The notes: a model not told the origin generated them from the letters alone. Counted from the first letter of the stretch, positions 42,669-51,162 are shown. The stretch is DNA of 64,000 nucleotides from Aquihabitans sp. G128 (GCF_019048865.1 NZ_CP077604.1:3348001-3412000); one strand, 5' to 3'. Program-made: numbers and translations.

Positions 42669-42742
42669 TGGAGCGGGTGAGGAGAATCGAACTCCCGTAT
42701 TCAGCTTGGGAAGCTGATGTTCTGCCATTGAACTACACCCGC
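42669..42742 (-). tRNA. tRNA-Gly (CCC anticodon)
   Basis: Read on the minus strand, the cloverleaf closes fully: acceptor GCGGGTG/CACCCGC, D arm GTTC-AATGGCA-GAAC, anticodon stem TCAGC/GCTGA with loop TTCCCAA (anticodon CCC), T arm GGGAG-TTCGATT-CTCCT. The discriminator base is T and CCA is encoded (42669-42671). The 3' part from the anticodon loop on is shared with attL, so the element replaced it on integration and kept the gene intact. The RT operon follows in the same direction after the terminator. Confidence 0.95.
42674..42712. repeat. attR: attR: 39-bp core inside intact tRNA-Gly
   Basis: Identical over 39 bases to 28085-28123; the match ends at TTGGGAA where the two sequences diverge (GCTG here, ACGC at left). 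Upstream of this point the tRNA 5' half is chromosomal; the rest came from the element's attP. Confidence 0.88.
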
Positions 42743-43043
42743 GAGCGGCGGCAGCGGTGAGGCGGAGCCCCGGTCCGAGCTGCTCGGCGGACCCGAACCC
42801 TACCCGAGCCGGCACCCTCGCGGCCCACCGGGATCGGGCCTGGCGCCCGGCTTGGGGCGCCACCGGCGTCGCCGTCGCGAAGGACTGGTAGCGGCGGGGC
42901 CCGGACCGGGCGTCATTCCTCACCAGATGGGCACGTCGGCGGTCGCCGTCGAGGAACCGGTGGCGGAGGCGGCCCGGCCCGGCCCGGGCGCCTCTCCTCG
43001 CCGGTTCCGGGACCCGGCATCGGCAAGTCATGAGGCCCGATCC
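42743..43043. other. Intergenic region right of the element
   Basis: About 300 bases with no gene supported on either strand. It contains the tRNA-Gly promoter region (minus strand, left end) and, at its right end, the promoter of the ArsR-SRPBCC gene. The GC-rich frames present have no start with a ribosome-binding site. Confidence 0.5.
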
Positions 43044-43073
43044 TTGACATGCAGGTAAATGCCTGCCTAAATG
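43044..43073 (+). promoter_or_regulatory. Promoter with ArsR-type operator
   Basis: TTGACA (43044-43049) and TAAATG (43068-43073) are 18 bases apart, a good -35/-10 pair. The spacer holds GCAGG-TAAATG-CCTGC (43051-43066), a perfect palindrome at a place where binding would block RNA polymerase. The GTG at 43079 falls about where transcription would start, so the mRNA is probably leaderless. ArsR-family repressors bind such short palindromes at their own promoters. Confidence 0.7.
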
Positions 43074-43078
43074 GCGTC

Positions 43079-43852
43079 GTGGCTCCGGACGTCGACCTCG
43101 TGTTCAAAGCGTTGGCCGATCCCACCCGGCGGTTGCTGCTGGACCGGCTGCGCGAGCAGGACGGCCAGACGTTGGGCGAGCTGTGCGAGCACCTCGACAT
43201 GGCCCGCCAGTCCGCCACCCAGCACCTCGGCGTGCTGGAGGCGGCCAACCTCATCAGCACCCGCCGGCAGGGCCGCCAGAAGCTCCACCACCTCAACGTG
43301 GTGCCGCTCCACGAGATCCAGGAGCGGTGGATCGACCGGTTCGAGCGCCCCCGCCTGCGCGCCCTGAGCGCCATCAAGCAACGAGCAGAGGAAGCCATGT
43401 CCGACACCAAGCAAGACACCCAGACCTACGTCTACGTCACCTACATCGAGGCCAGCCCCGAAGCGGTGTGGGAGGCGCTCACCGACCCCGACGCCACCGC
43501 CGCCTACTGGGGCCACCGCAACGAGTCCGACTGGCAGCCGGGCTCCACCTGGCAGCACGTCCGCAACGACGGCTCAGGGATCTCCGACGTCGCCGGCACC
43601 GTCGTGGAGAGCGACCCGCCCAATCGGCTCGTCACCACCTGGGCCGGCGCGGATGGCAACGACCCCGACGTCTCCACCGTCACCATGGACCTCAAGGCCA
43701 GCGGCTCGGTGGTGAAGCTGACCGTCACCCACGAGGACCTCATCCCCGACCACTACCGCCAGATCTCCGGCGGCTGGCCCGTGGTCCTCTCGAACCTCAA
43801 GTCGTACCTCGAGACCGGGTCCCCGCTGCCGCCCGACCTCTGGGGCCTGTAG
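43079..43852 (+). CDS. ArsR-type HTH fused to SRPBCC (AHSA1) domain
   Basis: The 257-residue protein joins an ArsR winged helix, LVFKALADPTRRLLLDRLRE with the recognition helix QSATQHLGVLEAANLISTRR, to an SRPBCC/AHSA1 domain (VYVTYIEASPEAVWEALTDP, SDWQPGSTWQHVRNDGSG, ISGGWPVVLSNLKSYLETG). ArsR-SRPBCC fusions are an actinobacterial type in which the SRPBCC cavity likely senses a hydrophobic ligand. I choose GTG 43079 rather than ATG 43049: the upstream ATG overlaps the -35 and operator. It is likely self-regulated through the palindrome at 43051. It is the first chromosomal gene right of the element. Confidence 0.85.
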   Translation: MAPDVDLVFKALADPTRRLLLDRLREQDGQTLGELCEHLDMARQSATQHLGVLEAANLISTRRQGRQKLHHLNVVPLHEIQERWIDRFERPRLRALSAIKQRAEEAMSDTKQDTQTYVYVTYIEASPEAVWEALTDPDATAAYWGHRNESDWQPGSTWQHVRNDGSGISDVAGTVVESDPPNRLVTTWAGADGNDPDVSTVTMDLKASGSVVKLTVTHEDLIPDHYRQISGGWPVVLSNLKSYLETGSPLPPDLWGL

Positions 43853-43912
43853 CCCCGAACCCGGCTCGCCCGAGGTCGTCCAGCGGGCCCGGGCGACAGC
43901 GGTCGGAACGGG

Positions 43913-44638
43913 TCAGGCCAGCGAGGACCAGAAGCGCTGGATGGCCTCGGCCGCCACGTCGGGCGAGTCGAGCATCCACCAGTGGCCGGCGCCGGGGAGG
44001 GTGGCCATCTCGGCGATGGTCCGGTCGGCCAGGCGCTGGGCGCGGCCGGGCACCTTGAACGGGTCGGCGTCGGCGTCGAGCACCAGGCCCGGCCCGTGGA
44101 TCGAGTCGATCCCCGGCCCCCACTCGTTGCCCAGGTCCACCGACGACCGGTAGAGGGTGAGGATGCAGGCGGCCATGGTCTCGTCGAACGTGCGAGCCAT
44201 GGCGGCCGCCCCCTCGGCGGGCACCCCGGCGGCGGCCAGCAGCCCGGCGCGGTCCTCCTCGGGACCGCCCACCACACCGGCCATGAAGCCCTCGCCTTCG
44301 GCGCTGATCCAGAGCTTGGCCAGGTCGTGCCACTCGAAGTCGCTGGCCAGGTCGCCGCCGTCCATCACCCACGAGCGGATGTTCTCGGGCCGGTCGGCCA
44401 GCACCCGCAGCGCCAGCAGCGCGCCCCAGTCGTGCACCACCAGGTCGACGTCGTCGTAGGCCGTGAGCTCGCCGGCCAGCCACGACGCGTAGCCCTCCAT
44501 GTTCGGCTCGAAGTCCGGGGCGGGCGAGCCGAAGCCGGGCAGGCCCAGCAGCACGACGTCGTCGCGCTCCAGCCGCTCGACGAGCGGCCCCCACAGCTCG
44601 GTGGTCTCGGGAACGCCGTGGACGAAGATGGCAGGCAC
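43913..44638 (-). CDS. Alpha/beta hydrolase (haloalkane-dehalogenase-like)
   Basis: The 241-residue protein starts MPAIFVHGVPETTELWGPLV, where HGVPETTELW is the oxyanion segment. The nucleophile elbow is LVVHDWGALLALRV (about residues 67-80), with Asp as nucleophile as in haloalkane dehalogenases and epoxide hydrolases. The cap domain and a GLVLDADADPFKVPGRA acid region follow, with a final GAGHWWMLD supplying the catalytic His. A second Trp near the elbow would fit halide binding, but dehalogenase activity cannot be claimed. Divergent from the hydrolase at 44745. Confidence 0.85.
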   Translation of the reverse strand: MPAIFVHGVPETTELWGPLVERLERDDVVLLGLPGFGSPAPDFEPNMEGYASWLAGELTAYDDVDLVVHDWGALLALRVLADRPENIRSWVMDGGDLASDFEWHDLAKLWISAEGEGFMAGVVGGPEEDRAGLLAAAGVPAEGAAAMARTFDETMAACILTLYRSSVDLGNEWGPGIDSIHGPGLVLDADADPFKVPGRAQRLADRTIAEMATLPGAGHWWMLDSPDVAAEAIQRFWSSLA

Positions 44639-44744
44639 GGCCGCACCGTACCGCCGTCACCCGTCCGGGACCGGCCGAGCGGCGCATCTCGCGCAGCCGT
44701 CCGGTTTGCCGACGCACGCCGGCCAGGTGGCACGCTGTCGGGCC

Positions 44745-45654
44745 ATGGGGGAGGTCATCGCACCGCGCATCGAGGGCACCGTCGGGCTGGGACGGGGGCG
44801 GCGGCTCGGCTTCGCCGAGTTCGGGCCGCCCACCGGTCGGTCCATCGTGTGGCTGCACGGCACGCCGGGCGCCCGACGCCAGATCCCCACCGAGGCCCGC
44901 GCCTACGCCGAGGTCCACGGCCTGCGCATCGTGGGCATCGACCGGCCGGGCATCGGCTCCTCGACCCCGCACCTCTACGAGAACATCCGCGCCTTCGCCT
45001 CCGACCTCGAGACCGTGGCCGACCGCCTCGGCCTCGACGAGCTCGCCGTCATCGGCCTCTCCGGCGGTGGGCCCTACGCCCTGGCCGCGGGCGCGGTGCT
45101 GCCCGATCGCGTGAAGGCCGTCGGCGTGCTCGGCGGCGTGGCCCCCACCGTCGGGCCCGATGCCATCGACGGCGGGCTGGTCTCGGTCGGCCGCCACTTC
45201 GCCCCGCTCATCTCGGTGGCCCGGGTGCCCATCGGGATCGGCCTCACCGGGGCCATCCGCCTGGTGAAGCCGCTGGCCAGCCGCGGGCTCGACCTCTTCG
45301 CCCGCCTCTCGCCCGAGGGCGACCGGGTGCTGCTCGGCCGGCCCGAGTTCAAGGCCATGTTCCTCGACGACCTGCTCAACGGGAGCCGCAAGCAGTTCTC
45401 GGCGCCGCTGGCCGACGTGCTGCTCTTCTGCAAGGACTGGGGCTTCCGCGCCGCCGACGTGCAGGTGCCGGTGCGCTGGTGGCACGGCGACGCCGACCAC
45501 ATCATCCCCTACGCCCACGGCGAGCACCTGGTGGCCCGGCTGCCGAACGCCGAGCTGCGCACCCTCGCCGGCGAGAGCCACCTCGGCGGCCTCGGGGTGG
45601 GCGAGGAGATCCTCGGCACCCTGCTCGACCTGTGGGGACGCGCCCCGGCCCTGA
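44745..45654 (+). CDS. Alpha/beta hydrolase, probable frame break near 45636
   Basis: From ATG 44745 the protein has SIVWLHGTPGARRQIPTEAR (oxyanion), IDRPGIGSSTP, the nucleophile elbow VIGLSGGGPYALAAGA (Ser) and the acid/His pair in WHGDADHIIP and AGESHLGGLGVGEEIL. Read without change, the frame runs to 45935, overlapping dcd by 239 bases. Dropping one G from GGGG at 45634-45637 ends the gene at a TGA 45652-45654, 42 bases before dcd, with a normal length of about 302. The second reading is more likely. Substrate unknown. Confidence 0.75.
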
Positions 45655-45696
45655 GCCAGCCTGGCCCCGCCACGGCAACGGGTAGCGTGCGAGGCC

Positions 45697-46281
45697 GTGA
45701 TCCTCTCCGACCGCAGCATCCGCGAAGCCCTGGCGTCGGGCCGCATCGAGATCGACCCGCTGGACGAGTCCTGCATCCAGCCGTCCTCCGTCGACCTCCG
45801 GATCGACCGCTACTTCCGGGTGTTCCGCAACCACACCACGCCGATCATCGACGTGAAGGAGAACCTCGAGGACCTCACCGAGCTGGTGGAGATCCCGGCC
45901 GAGTCCGACCGCCCGTTCATGCTCCACCCCGGTGAGTTCGTGCTCGGCTCCACCGCCGAGCGCATCCGCCTCCCCACCGACCTCGTGGGCCGGCTCGAGG
46001 GCAAGAGCAGCCTCGGCCGCCTGGGCCTGCTCATCCACTCCACCGCCGGCTTCATCGACGCCGGCTGGGACGGCCACGTCACCCTCGAGCTGAGCAACAT
46101 CGCCACCCTGCCCATCACGCTCTACCCCGGCATGAAGATCGGCCAGATCAGCTTCCTGATGATGACCACCGAGGCCGACGTGCCCTACGGCTCCGCCGCC
46201 GTCGGCTCGAAGTACCAGGGCCAGCGCGGCCCCACCCCGTCGCGCTACTGGGAGAACTTCAAGGACGACCCGGTCGGCTGA
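45697..46281 (+). CDS. dcd: dCTP deaminase
   Basis: The 194-residue enzyme deaminates dCTP, giving dUTP or, in actinobacteria such as Mycobacterium, dUMP directly. It opens [20 protein letters not shown], then [56 protein letters not shown] (the Ser-Ser-x-Arg substrate loop) and [20 protein letters not shown] with the catalytic Glu. The C-terminal [14 protein letters not shown] is complete. Start GTG 45697. It may be translated from the same mRNA as the hydrolase upstream. Confidence 0.95.
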   Translation: MILSDRSIREALASGRIEIDPLDESCIQPSSVDLRIDRYFRVFRNHTTPIIDVKENLEDLTELVEIPAESDRPFMLHPGEFVLGSTAERIRLPTDLVGRLEGKSSLGRLGLLIHSTAGFIDAGWDGHVTLELSNIATLPITLYPGMKIGQISFLMMTTEADVPYGSAAVGSKYQGQRGPTPSRYWENFKDDPVG

Positions 46282-46297
46282 GCCGACCGGGCCGCGC

Positions 46298-47227
46298 TCA
46301 GCGGACGGTGCGCTCGGGCAGGGGGGCCTCGTGCGGGAGCGGGCCCTGCACCACCACGCTGGAGCCGTCGCTCAGGGTGACCGACGTGGGCCGGCCGTCG
46401 CGCAGGTCGATGCTGGCGACGTCGAGCCCGGTGCGGATGTCGACCAGGCCGCCGTCGTCGGCGACGGTGATGCGCTTCGGGCGGCCGTAGGCCAGGACCA
46501 GGAGCCCGAGGGTGCAGGCCAGGCCCGTGCCCCGGGCGTCGGCGGCCACCGACTCGCTCCACACCAGCACCGTCAGCAGGTTGATCACGGCGTGGCCCAC
46601 GGCCATGGGCAGGACCGAGCCCGAGCGGTAGACGATCAGGGCGGCGAGCGCGGCGTAGGCCACGAACGGCAGCGCCGTGCCGAGCGAGTGCATCTGCTCG
46701 CGGTGGCCGGGGAGCAGCACGAACCAGAGGCCGGCGAAGGCCAGGCTGGCGACGCGGGCCCGGTCCGGGCGGAGGCCGACGAAGCGCAGGACCACGCCGA
46801 TGACGGCGGGGATGGCGAGCCGGTAGACCAGCTCCTCGCTCATCGACGCCACGGTGAGGCTGGTGAACAGCTCGATGCGACCGTCCCGGGCGTAGACCAC
46901 GGCCAGCACCGGCAGCAGCACGCAGATGGCCAGCCAGTAGACGATGGCTGCGCCCCGCTGGGTGGAGCGGCCGAGCAGGCGCTCGCCGCAGGCCACCGCC
47001 AGGCCGAGGGCCGGGATGATGGAGAGCGGGAGGTCGAGCGAGCCGAACGGGATGTTCGGGACGGCGCCGGAGATCGATGCCACCTCGACGGCCGTGGTGA
47101 AGGCCGCCATGAGCAGCACGAGGCGACGGCGGTAGCCCGCAGGGGTCTTCACCGCCGGGACCGTAGCCCGGCGGATGGGGCGGTCGGGCAGGTGGAGCGG
47201 GTGGTGCAGGACGGGCAGGACGCTCAC
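46298..47227 (-). CDS. CPBP-family intramembrane metalloprotease
   Basis: The 309-residue protein has about seven transmembrane spans. CPBP/CAAX motif 1 is SMSEELVYRLAIPAVI (E-E-x-x-x-R, middle of the protein) and motif 3 is MAVGHAVINLLTVLVW (H-x-x-x-N). A motif-2-like His lies in LLPGHREQMHS. The last 70 residues form a soluble beta-rich tail. CPBP proteases cleave prenylated or peptide substrates; in bacteria some process bacteriocins. The GTG at 47227 overlaps the stop of DUF1385 (GTGA), so the two are co-translated. The convergent dcd ends 17 bases away. Confidence 0.85.
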   Translation of the reverse strand: MSVLPVLHHPLHLPDRPIRRATVPAVKTPAGYRRRLVLLMAAFTTAVEVASISGAVPNIPFGSLDLPLSIIPALGLAVACGERLLGRSTQRGAAIVYWLAICVLLPVLAVVYARDGRIELFTSLTVASMSEELVYRLAIPAVIGVVLRFVGLRPDRARVASLAFAGLWFVLLPGHREQMHSLGTALPFVAYAALAALIVYRSGSVLPMAVGHAVINLLTVLVWSESVAADARGTGLACTLGLLVLAYGRPKRITVADDGGLVDIRTGLDVASIDLRDGRPTSVTLSDGSSVVVQGPLPHEAPLPERTVR

Positions 47228-48186
47228 GGGGCCACCGCCACGGCGGGGGCGCCGGTGACGGCAGCAGCAGCGAGCGGCTCGGCGGCCAGGGTGGCCTCGA
47301 GGGCGGCGACGGCCACCTCGATCATGTCGTCGGTGGGGTCGTTGGTGGTGATCCCCTGGAGCCAGGACCCGGGGGCCATCAGGACCTTGCCCACCAGCTG
47401 GTGCTGGTGGAGCCCGGCGAACTTGATGGCCTCGTAGGCCACGCCGGCCACGATCGGCAGGCCGAGGATGCGGGACGCCACCAGCAGGCCCCAGGAGGGG
47501 TGGCCGATGAGGGCGTGGGCGAACATCGTCACCAGCACCACCACCAGCAGGAAGGCGGTGCCGCAGCGGGGGTGGCGGCGGCTGAACTGGCGGATGCCCT
47601 CCGGCGTGAGCGGCACCCGGTGCTCGAAGGCGTGGATGGTCATGTGCTCGGCACCGTGGTAGGCGAACACCCGCTTGACCTGCGGCGAGCGGCCGAGCAG
47701 GGCGAGGTAGCCGACCAGGATGGCGAGGCGGATGAGGCCCTCGGTCAGCGAGAACAGCGCCGGGTTCGAGACGCCGACCGCCTTGACCAGCACCGCCGGC
47801 AGCAGGCCGAAGATGCCGAACACGCCCACCAGGGCGATGGTGACGGTGAGGACCAGGCCCTTGCGGCTGTAGCCGTCGCCCGACTCGTCGCCGCGCTCCT
47901 GGGCCGCCCACAGGGTGGCCTTGGTGCCGAGCGCCGCGGTCTCGCCGAGGGCGACCACGCCCCGGACCAGCGGCAGCTTGCGCCAGCCGTCGAGCCCGGC
48001 GGGCAGCGTGCGGCTGGTGGTGGCGATGGTGCCGTCCTGGCGACGCACGGCCGCACCCCAGGAGGCGCCCCGGCGCATCATCACGCCTTCGAGCAGCGCC
48101 TGGCCACCGATGGGGCCGACGCTCTCGTCGATGCCCTGGAGGTTGGAGGCTTGGTGCGAGTCGGGTGTCCCCCGGAGTTCAGCCAC
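47224..48186 (-). CDS. DUF1385 membrane protein (YqhQ-like)
   Basis: The 320-residue protein reads GIDESVGPIGGQALLEGVMM, the DUF1385 entry motif GGQA-x-x-EGVMMR, followed by W-x-x-P-L-V-R-G-V-V. It has several membrane spans, then AYHGAEHMTIHAFEHRVPLT (H-G-A-E-H) and HPRCGTAFLLVVVLVTMFAH. DUF1385 genes are common near prfA/rpmE in Firmicutes and actinobacteria but have no proven role; a metal-binding membrane protein is likely from the H/E motifs. ATG 48186 is the first of a two-gene unit. Confidence 0.88.
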   Translation of the reverse strand: MAELRGTPDSHQASNLQGIDESVGPIGGQALLEGVMMRRGASWGAAVRRQDGTIATTSRTLPAGLDGWRKLPLVRGVVALGETAALGTKATLWAAQERGDESGDGYSRKGLVLTVTIALVGVFGIFGLLPAVLVKAVGVSNPALFSLTEGLIRLAILVGYLALLGRSPQVKRVFAYHGAEHMTIHAFEHRVPLTPEGIRQFSRRHPRCGTAFLLVVVLVTMFAHALIGHPSWGLLVASRILGLPIVAGVAYEAIKFAGLHQHQLVGKVLMAPGSWLQGITTNDPTDDMIEVAVAALEATLAAEPLAAAAVTGAPAVAVAP

Positions 48187-48232
48187 GTCGTTCCCTCTTC
48201 TTCGACCGCGGAGAGCGGTCGTCCCGCTGCGG

Positions 48233-48267
48233 ATACTACGGATGGTGGTCGACCTTGTCTAGGTCGA
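48233..48267 (-). promoter_or_regulatory. Promoter with inverted repeat for DUF1385-CPBP
   Basis: On the minus strand TAGACA (48256-48261) and TAGTAT (48233-48238) are exactly 17 bases apart, a good sigma-70-type pair. A 7-bp inverted repeat TCGACCT-TGTCT-AGGTCGA (48249-48267) covers the -35, and a further direct CGACCT lies at 48269-48274. A repressor site is likely. Confidence 0.6.
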
Positions 48268-48410
48268 ACGACCTATGCCCACTGTACGGAGCGATTAGCC
48301 GCGCCGGGTGGCGGTTCCTGCACGCTTCGTGAACTCCGTGCCCGCCGTCACGGCGCAGGCCTGGTGCGTCGGCTGGGAGCAGCGACGAGGGAGGGTCGCG
48401 ACGGCCCGGC

Positions 48411-48830
48411 TCAGACGAGGGCGGCGGCCTGGGCGTCGCGGTGGGCGGCGCGGTCGGCGTCGGGGCGGGCCAGGGCCTCGGTGAGGGCGGCCTGCAGCTC
48501 GCGGGCGTGGAACGGGCGCACCAGGAAGCCGTCGGCGCCGGCCTGCCAGGCCAGGCGGCCGTTGGCCGGCCCGGTGCCGATCACCACCACGCGGGCGCCG
48601 GTGGCGCCGGGCTCGGTGCGGGCCCGCAGCGCCTCGAGCGCCGCCAGGTTGTCCGGACCGAGGTCGAGCACGGCGCCGGTGGCACCGCTGTGCACGACGG
48701 CGTCGGCGAGGTCGGCGTCGGGGGCGAGGCGCACCGCGTCGAGCCCGACGGTCTCGACCACGCGGGCCACGACCTCCCGGACGGCTTCGTCCGGGTTGGC
48801 GACGAGGATGGTGGTGCTGCCGTCGCCCAC
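48411..48830 (-). CDS. Response-regulator receiver-like protein
   Basis: The 139-residue protein starts GTG 48830, 5 bases after the EtfD stop. It reads TILVANPDEAVREVVARVVE, GATGAVLDLGPDNLAALEAL (the phosphoacceptor strand, with Asp in LDLG), ARVVVIGTGPANGRLAWQAG and GADGFLVRPFHARELQAAL (the K-P switch is R-P). The Lys of the usual K-P is Arg, so phosphorylation may be lost or altered. There is no output domain. It probably shares a transcript with the EtfD gene. Confidence 0.75.
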   Translation of the reverse strand: MGDGSTTILVANPDEAVREVVARVVETVGLDAVRLAPDADLADAVVHSGATGAVLDLGPDNLAALEALRARTEPGATGARVVVIGTGPANGRLAWQAGADGFLVRPFHARELQAALTEALARPDADRAAHRDAQAAALV

Positions 48831-48835
48831 GGGGC

Positions 48836-51061
48836 TCAGTCCTCGACCGTCTCGAGCAGCTCGACCCGGGCGGCCTCGCCCTTCTCGAGCGCCTCGAGGA
48901 GGTGCATCGAGATGTCGGCGACCTGGACGTCGTCGCCCTTGCCCAGGCCCTTCACGCCGTCGTCGATCATGATGTAGCAGAAGGGGCAGGCGGTGGCGAC
49001 GCGGCTGGCGCCGGTGTCGACGAGCTGCTCGGAGCGGGCGTCGTTGACCTTGGTGCCGATGGTCTCCTCCATGAACATGCGGGCGCCGCCGGCGCCGCAG
49101 CACATGCCCTTGGTGCCGTTGGCCGAGGCCTCGACGACCTCGATGCCCGACAGGGACCCGATGACGTTCCGGGGCGACAGGTAGACGTCGTTGTGGCGGC
49201 CGAGGTAGCAGGAGTCGTGGTACACCACTCGCTCCTCGAGCTTGGCCTCGGTGAGGTCGAGCTTGCCGGTGTCGATGAGCCACTCCAGGAACTGGCTGTG
49301 GTGCACCACCTCGTAGTGCCCGCCGAGCTGCGGGTACTCGTTCATGAGGGTGTTGAAGCAGTGCGGGCACTGGGTGACGATCTTCTTCACGCCCATGGTG
49401 TTGAGCGTCTCGATGTTCTGGGTGGCCAGCATCTGGAAGATGTACTCGTTGCCGGAGCGGCGGGCGGGGTCGCCGGTGCAGTTCTCGTTCGGGCCCAGGA
49501 TGGCGAAGTCGATCTCGGCCCGCTTCATGAGCTTGGCCATGGCCTGGGTGACCTTCTGGTTCTTGTCGTCGAAGCTGCCCGCGCAGCCGACCCAGTAGAG
49601 GTACTCGTGGTCGAACTCGGTCTCGGAGCCGTCGAGGATCGGCACGTCGTCGACCTTGGCGGTCCACGCGGCCCGGTCGCTCTGGCTCATGCCCCAGGGG
49701 TTGCCCTGGTTCTCCATGCCGACGAAGGCGCCGCCGAGCTCGCTGGGGAAGTTGCTCTCCATCAGCGTGAGGTAGCGGCGCATGTCGAGGATCTTGTCGA
49801 GGATCTCGATGTTGACCGGGCAGATCTCGTCGCAGGCCTTGCAGGAGGTGCAGGCCCAGACCTCTTCGGCGGTGACCCGCTCGAAGATGGAGCCGGAGGC
49901 GATGTTGATCTCCGGCACGGTGTTGATGGGGGGCGACACCACGGGGGTGCCGGAGGCGGCCATGACCTCACCGGTCTTGAGCACGATCTCGCGGGGGTCG
50001 AGCGGCTTGCCGGTGGCGTGCGCCGGGCAGACGCTGGTGCAGCGGCCGCACATGGTGCAGGCGTCGGTGTCGAGCAGCTGCTTCCAGGTGAAGTCCTCGA
50101 TGGTGGCGGCACCGAAGTTCTCGAGCTCGGTCTCCATGAGGTTGGGCATGGGGCGCATGGCGCCCTTGGGGCGCTCGCGGTCGCGCAGGTACATGTTCAG
50201 CGGCGAGGTGAACATGTGCCGCATCATCGTGACCGGGAGGATCACCAGGAAGACGATGAAGGAGAACACGTGGGCGATCCACCAGATCTGGTGGCCGCCG
50301 TTGAGCGTGCTCGTGCCGTCGACCAGGGTGGCGATCGGGTAGCCGACGAAGGACCACTTCTCGAACGCCGGGGTGCCCTCGGCGGCGATGCGCCAGCCCT
50401 CGGCGCCGAAGCCGGTGACCGACAGGGCGAGGATGGTGCCGAGGCCCAGGGCGTGGTCGGCCTTGGTCTTGATGCGGATCCGGTACGGGCGGGCCACGTA
50501 GCGGCGGACGATCGCCCACGAGATGCCGATGAAGAGGGCGAGGCCGGCGGCGTCGCCCACTGCGGAGTACGCCTGGTAGGTGGTGCCGTGCAGGAACTTC
50601 CAGCTCACCGGGACCTGGTGGTTGATCTCCAGGATGGTGGTGACGGCCAGGAGGATCAGGAACGGGAAGTAGATGAGGCTGTGCATGATCCCGGCGGCGG
50701 GGTCGCGCAGCAGGGTCTGCATGTAGACGCCGGAGCGGAAGTCGCCGAAGCGCTTCTTGGCGTTCTTGGGGGTGGTGCGGCGGTCGTCCGGGGCGCCGCG
50801 CTCCCAGTTCTTGACCCGCATGGCGAACATGTACGAGCCGTAGACGATGAGCAGCGGGATGACGATGTAGAAGCTCAGCTTGATCCCGCTGGGGATGCCG
50901 CCGAACACCTCGCGCCCGACGGGGCTCTCGTCGTGCCACTTGGTGAAGAGGGGCAGGATCCCCGACCCGACCGAGAACAGCCCGATCGCTGTGCCCAGGC
51001 CGATGACCAGGTGATGAGGCTTGATCCGCTTCGCAGCGTCGACGGTCTCTTCGGTAGCCAT
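48836..51061 (-). CDS. etfD: EtfD-type membrane Fe-S protein (ETF:menaquinone oxidoreductase)
   Basis: The 741-residue protein has an N-terminal NarI-like membrane domain (KLSFYIVIPLLIVYGSYMF, HSLIYFPFLILLAVTTILEI, HQIWWIAHVFSFIVFLVILP), then two 4Fe-4S sites (DACTMCGRCTSVCPAH and VWACTSCKACDEICPVNIE) and two CCG domains (YWVGCAGSFD, TQCPHCFNTLMNEYP, YHDSCYLGRHNDVYLSPRNV, KGMCCGAGGARMFMEE, ACPFCYIM). This arrangement matches EtfD of Mycobacterium, which passes electrons from electron-transfer flavoprotein to menaquinone, thus serving beta-oxidation. An acyl-CoA dehydrogenase in the window (4654) would feed the same route. No etfAB here. ATG 51061 is the start. Confidence 0.88.
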   Translation of the reverse strand: MATEETVDAAKRIKPHHLVIGLGTAIGLFSVGSGILPLFTKWHDESPVGREVFGGIPSGIKLSFYIVIPLLIVYGSYMFAMRVKNWERGAPDDRRTTPKNAKKRFGDFRSGVYMQTLLRDPAAGIMHSLIYFPFLILLAVTTILEINHQVPVSWKFLHGTTYQAYSAVGDAAGLALFIGISWAIVRRYVARPYRIRIKTKADHALGLGTILALSVTGFGAEGWRIAAEGTPAFEKWSFVGYPIATLVDGTSTLNGGHQIWWIAHVFSFIVFLVILPVTMMRHMFTSPLNMYLRDRERPKGAMRPMPNLMETELENFGAATIEDFTWKQLLDTDACTMCGRCTSVCPAHATGKPLDPREIVLKTGEVMAASGTPVVSPPINTVPEINIASGSIFERVTAEEVWACTSCKACDEICPVNIEILDKILDMRRYLTLMESNFPSELGGAFVGMENQGNPWGMSQSDRAAWTAKVDDVPILDGSETEFDHEYLYWVGCAGSFDDKNQKVTQAMAKLMKRAEIDFAILGPNENCTGDPARRSGNEYIFQMLATQNIETLNTMGVKKIVTQCPHCFNTLMNEYPQLGGHYEVVHHSQFLEWLIDTGKLDLTEAKLEERVVYHDSCYLGRHNDVYLSPRNVIGSLSGIEVVEASANGTKGMCCGAGGARMFMEETIGTKVNDARSEQLVDTGASRVATACPFCYIMIDDGVKGLGKGDDVQVADISMHLLEALEKGEAARVELLETVED

Positions 51062-51162
51062 ACGAGCGCGAAACCTACTCGCGACGGTCGTCGATCACCG
51101 AAACCCCAACGGGTGTTGGGCCCTGCCCTGGCCTGGGTTCGCAGCCGCTCGGCGGCGCGGCC

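Larger units (their letters stand above)
28124..42712. mobile_element. Integrated mobilizable element in tRNA-Gly(CCC)
   Basis: About 14.6 kb bounded by 39-bp direct repeats (28085-28123 and 42674-42712) taken from the tRNA-Gly 3' part. It carries a MobF relaxase-helicase (36086-38704), a tyrosine integrase (38975-40083) and cargo genes, but no type IV secretion genes, FtsK-like translocase or replication initiator, so it is an IME rather than a self-transmissible ICE. Base composition shifts inside it, most clearly at 40.1-42.5 kb: line 41461-41520 has 32 G/C of 60, against 47 in a sampled chromosomal line. The integrase frame break suggests it may be fixed in place. Confidence 0.85.

Noticed and set aside
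28124-42712. Prophage
   Set aside because: No capsid, terminase, portal or lysis genes; a relaxase marks it as a conjugative-type element.
42852-43058. Short plus-strand frame right of the tRNA
   Set aside because: No ribosome-binding site or homology; overlaps the ArsR promoter.
45655-45935. Long C-terminal extension of the hydrolase overlapping dcd
   Set aside because: The tail has no fold-like pattern and lies over the conserved start of dcd; a single base change ends the gene at 45654.
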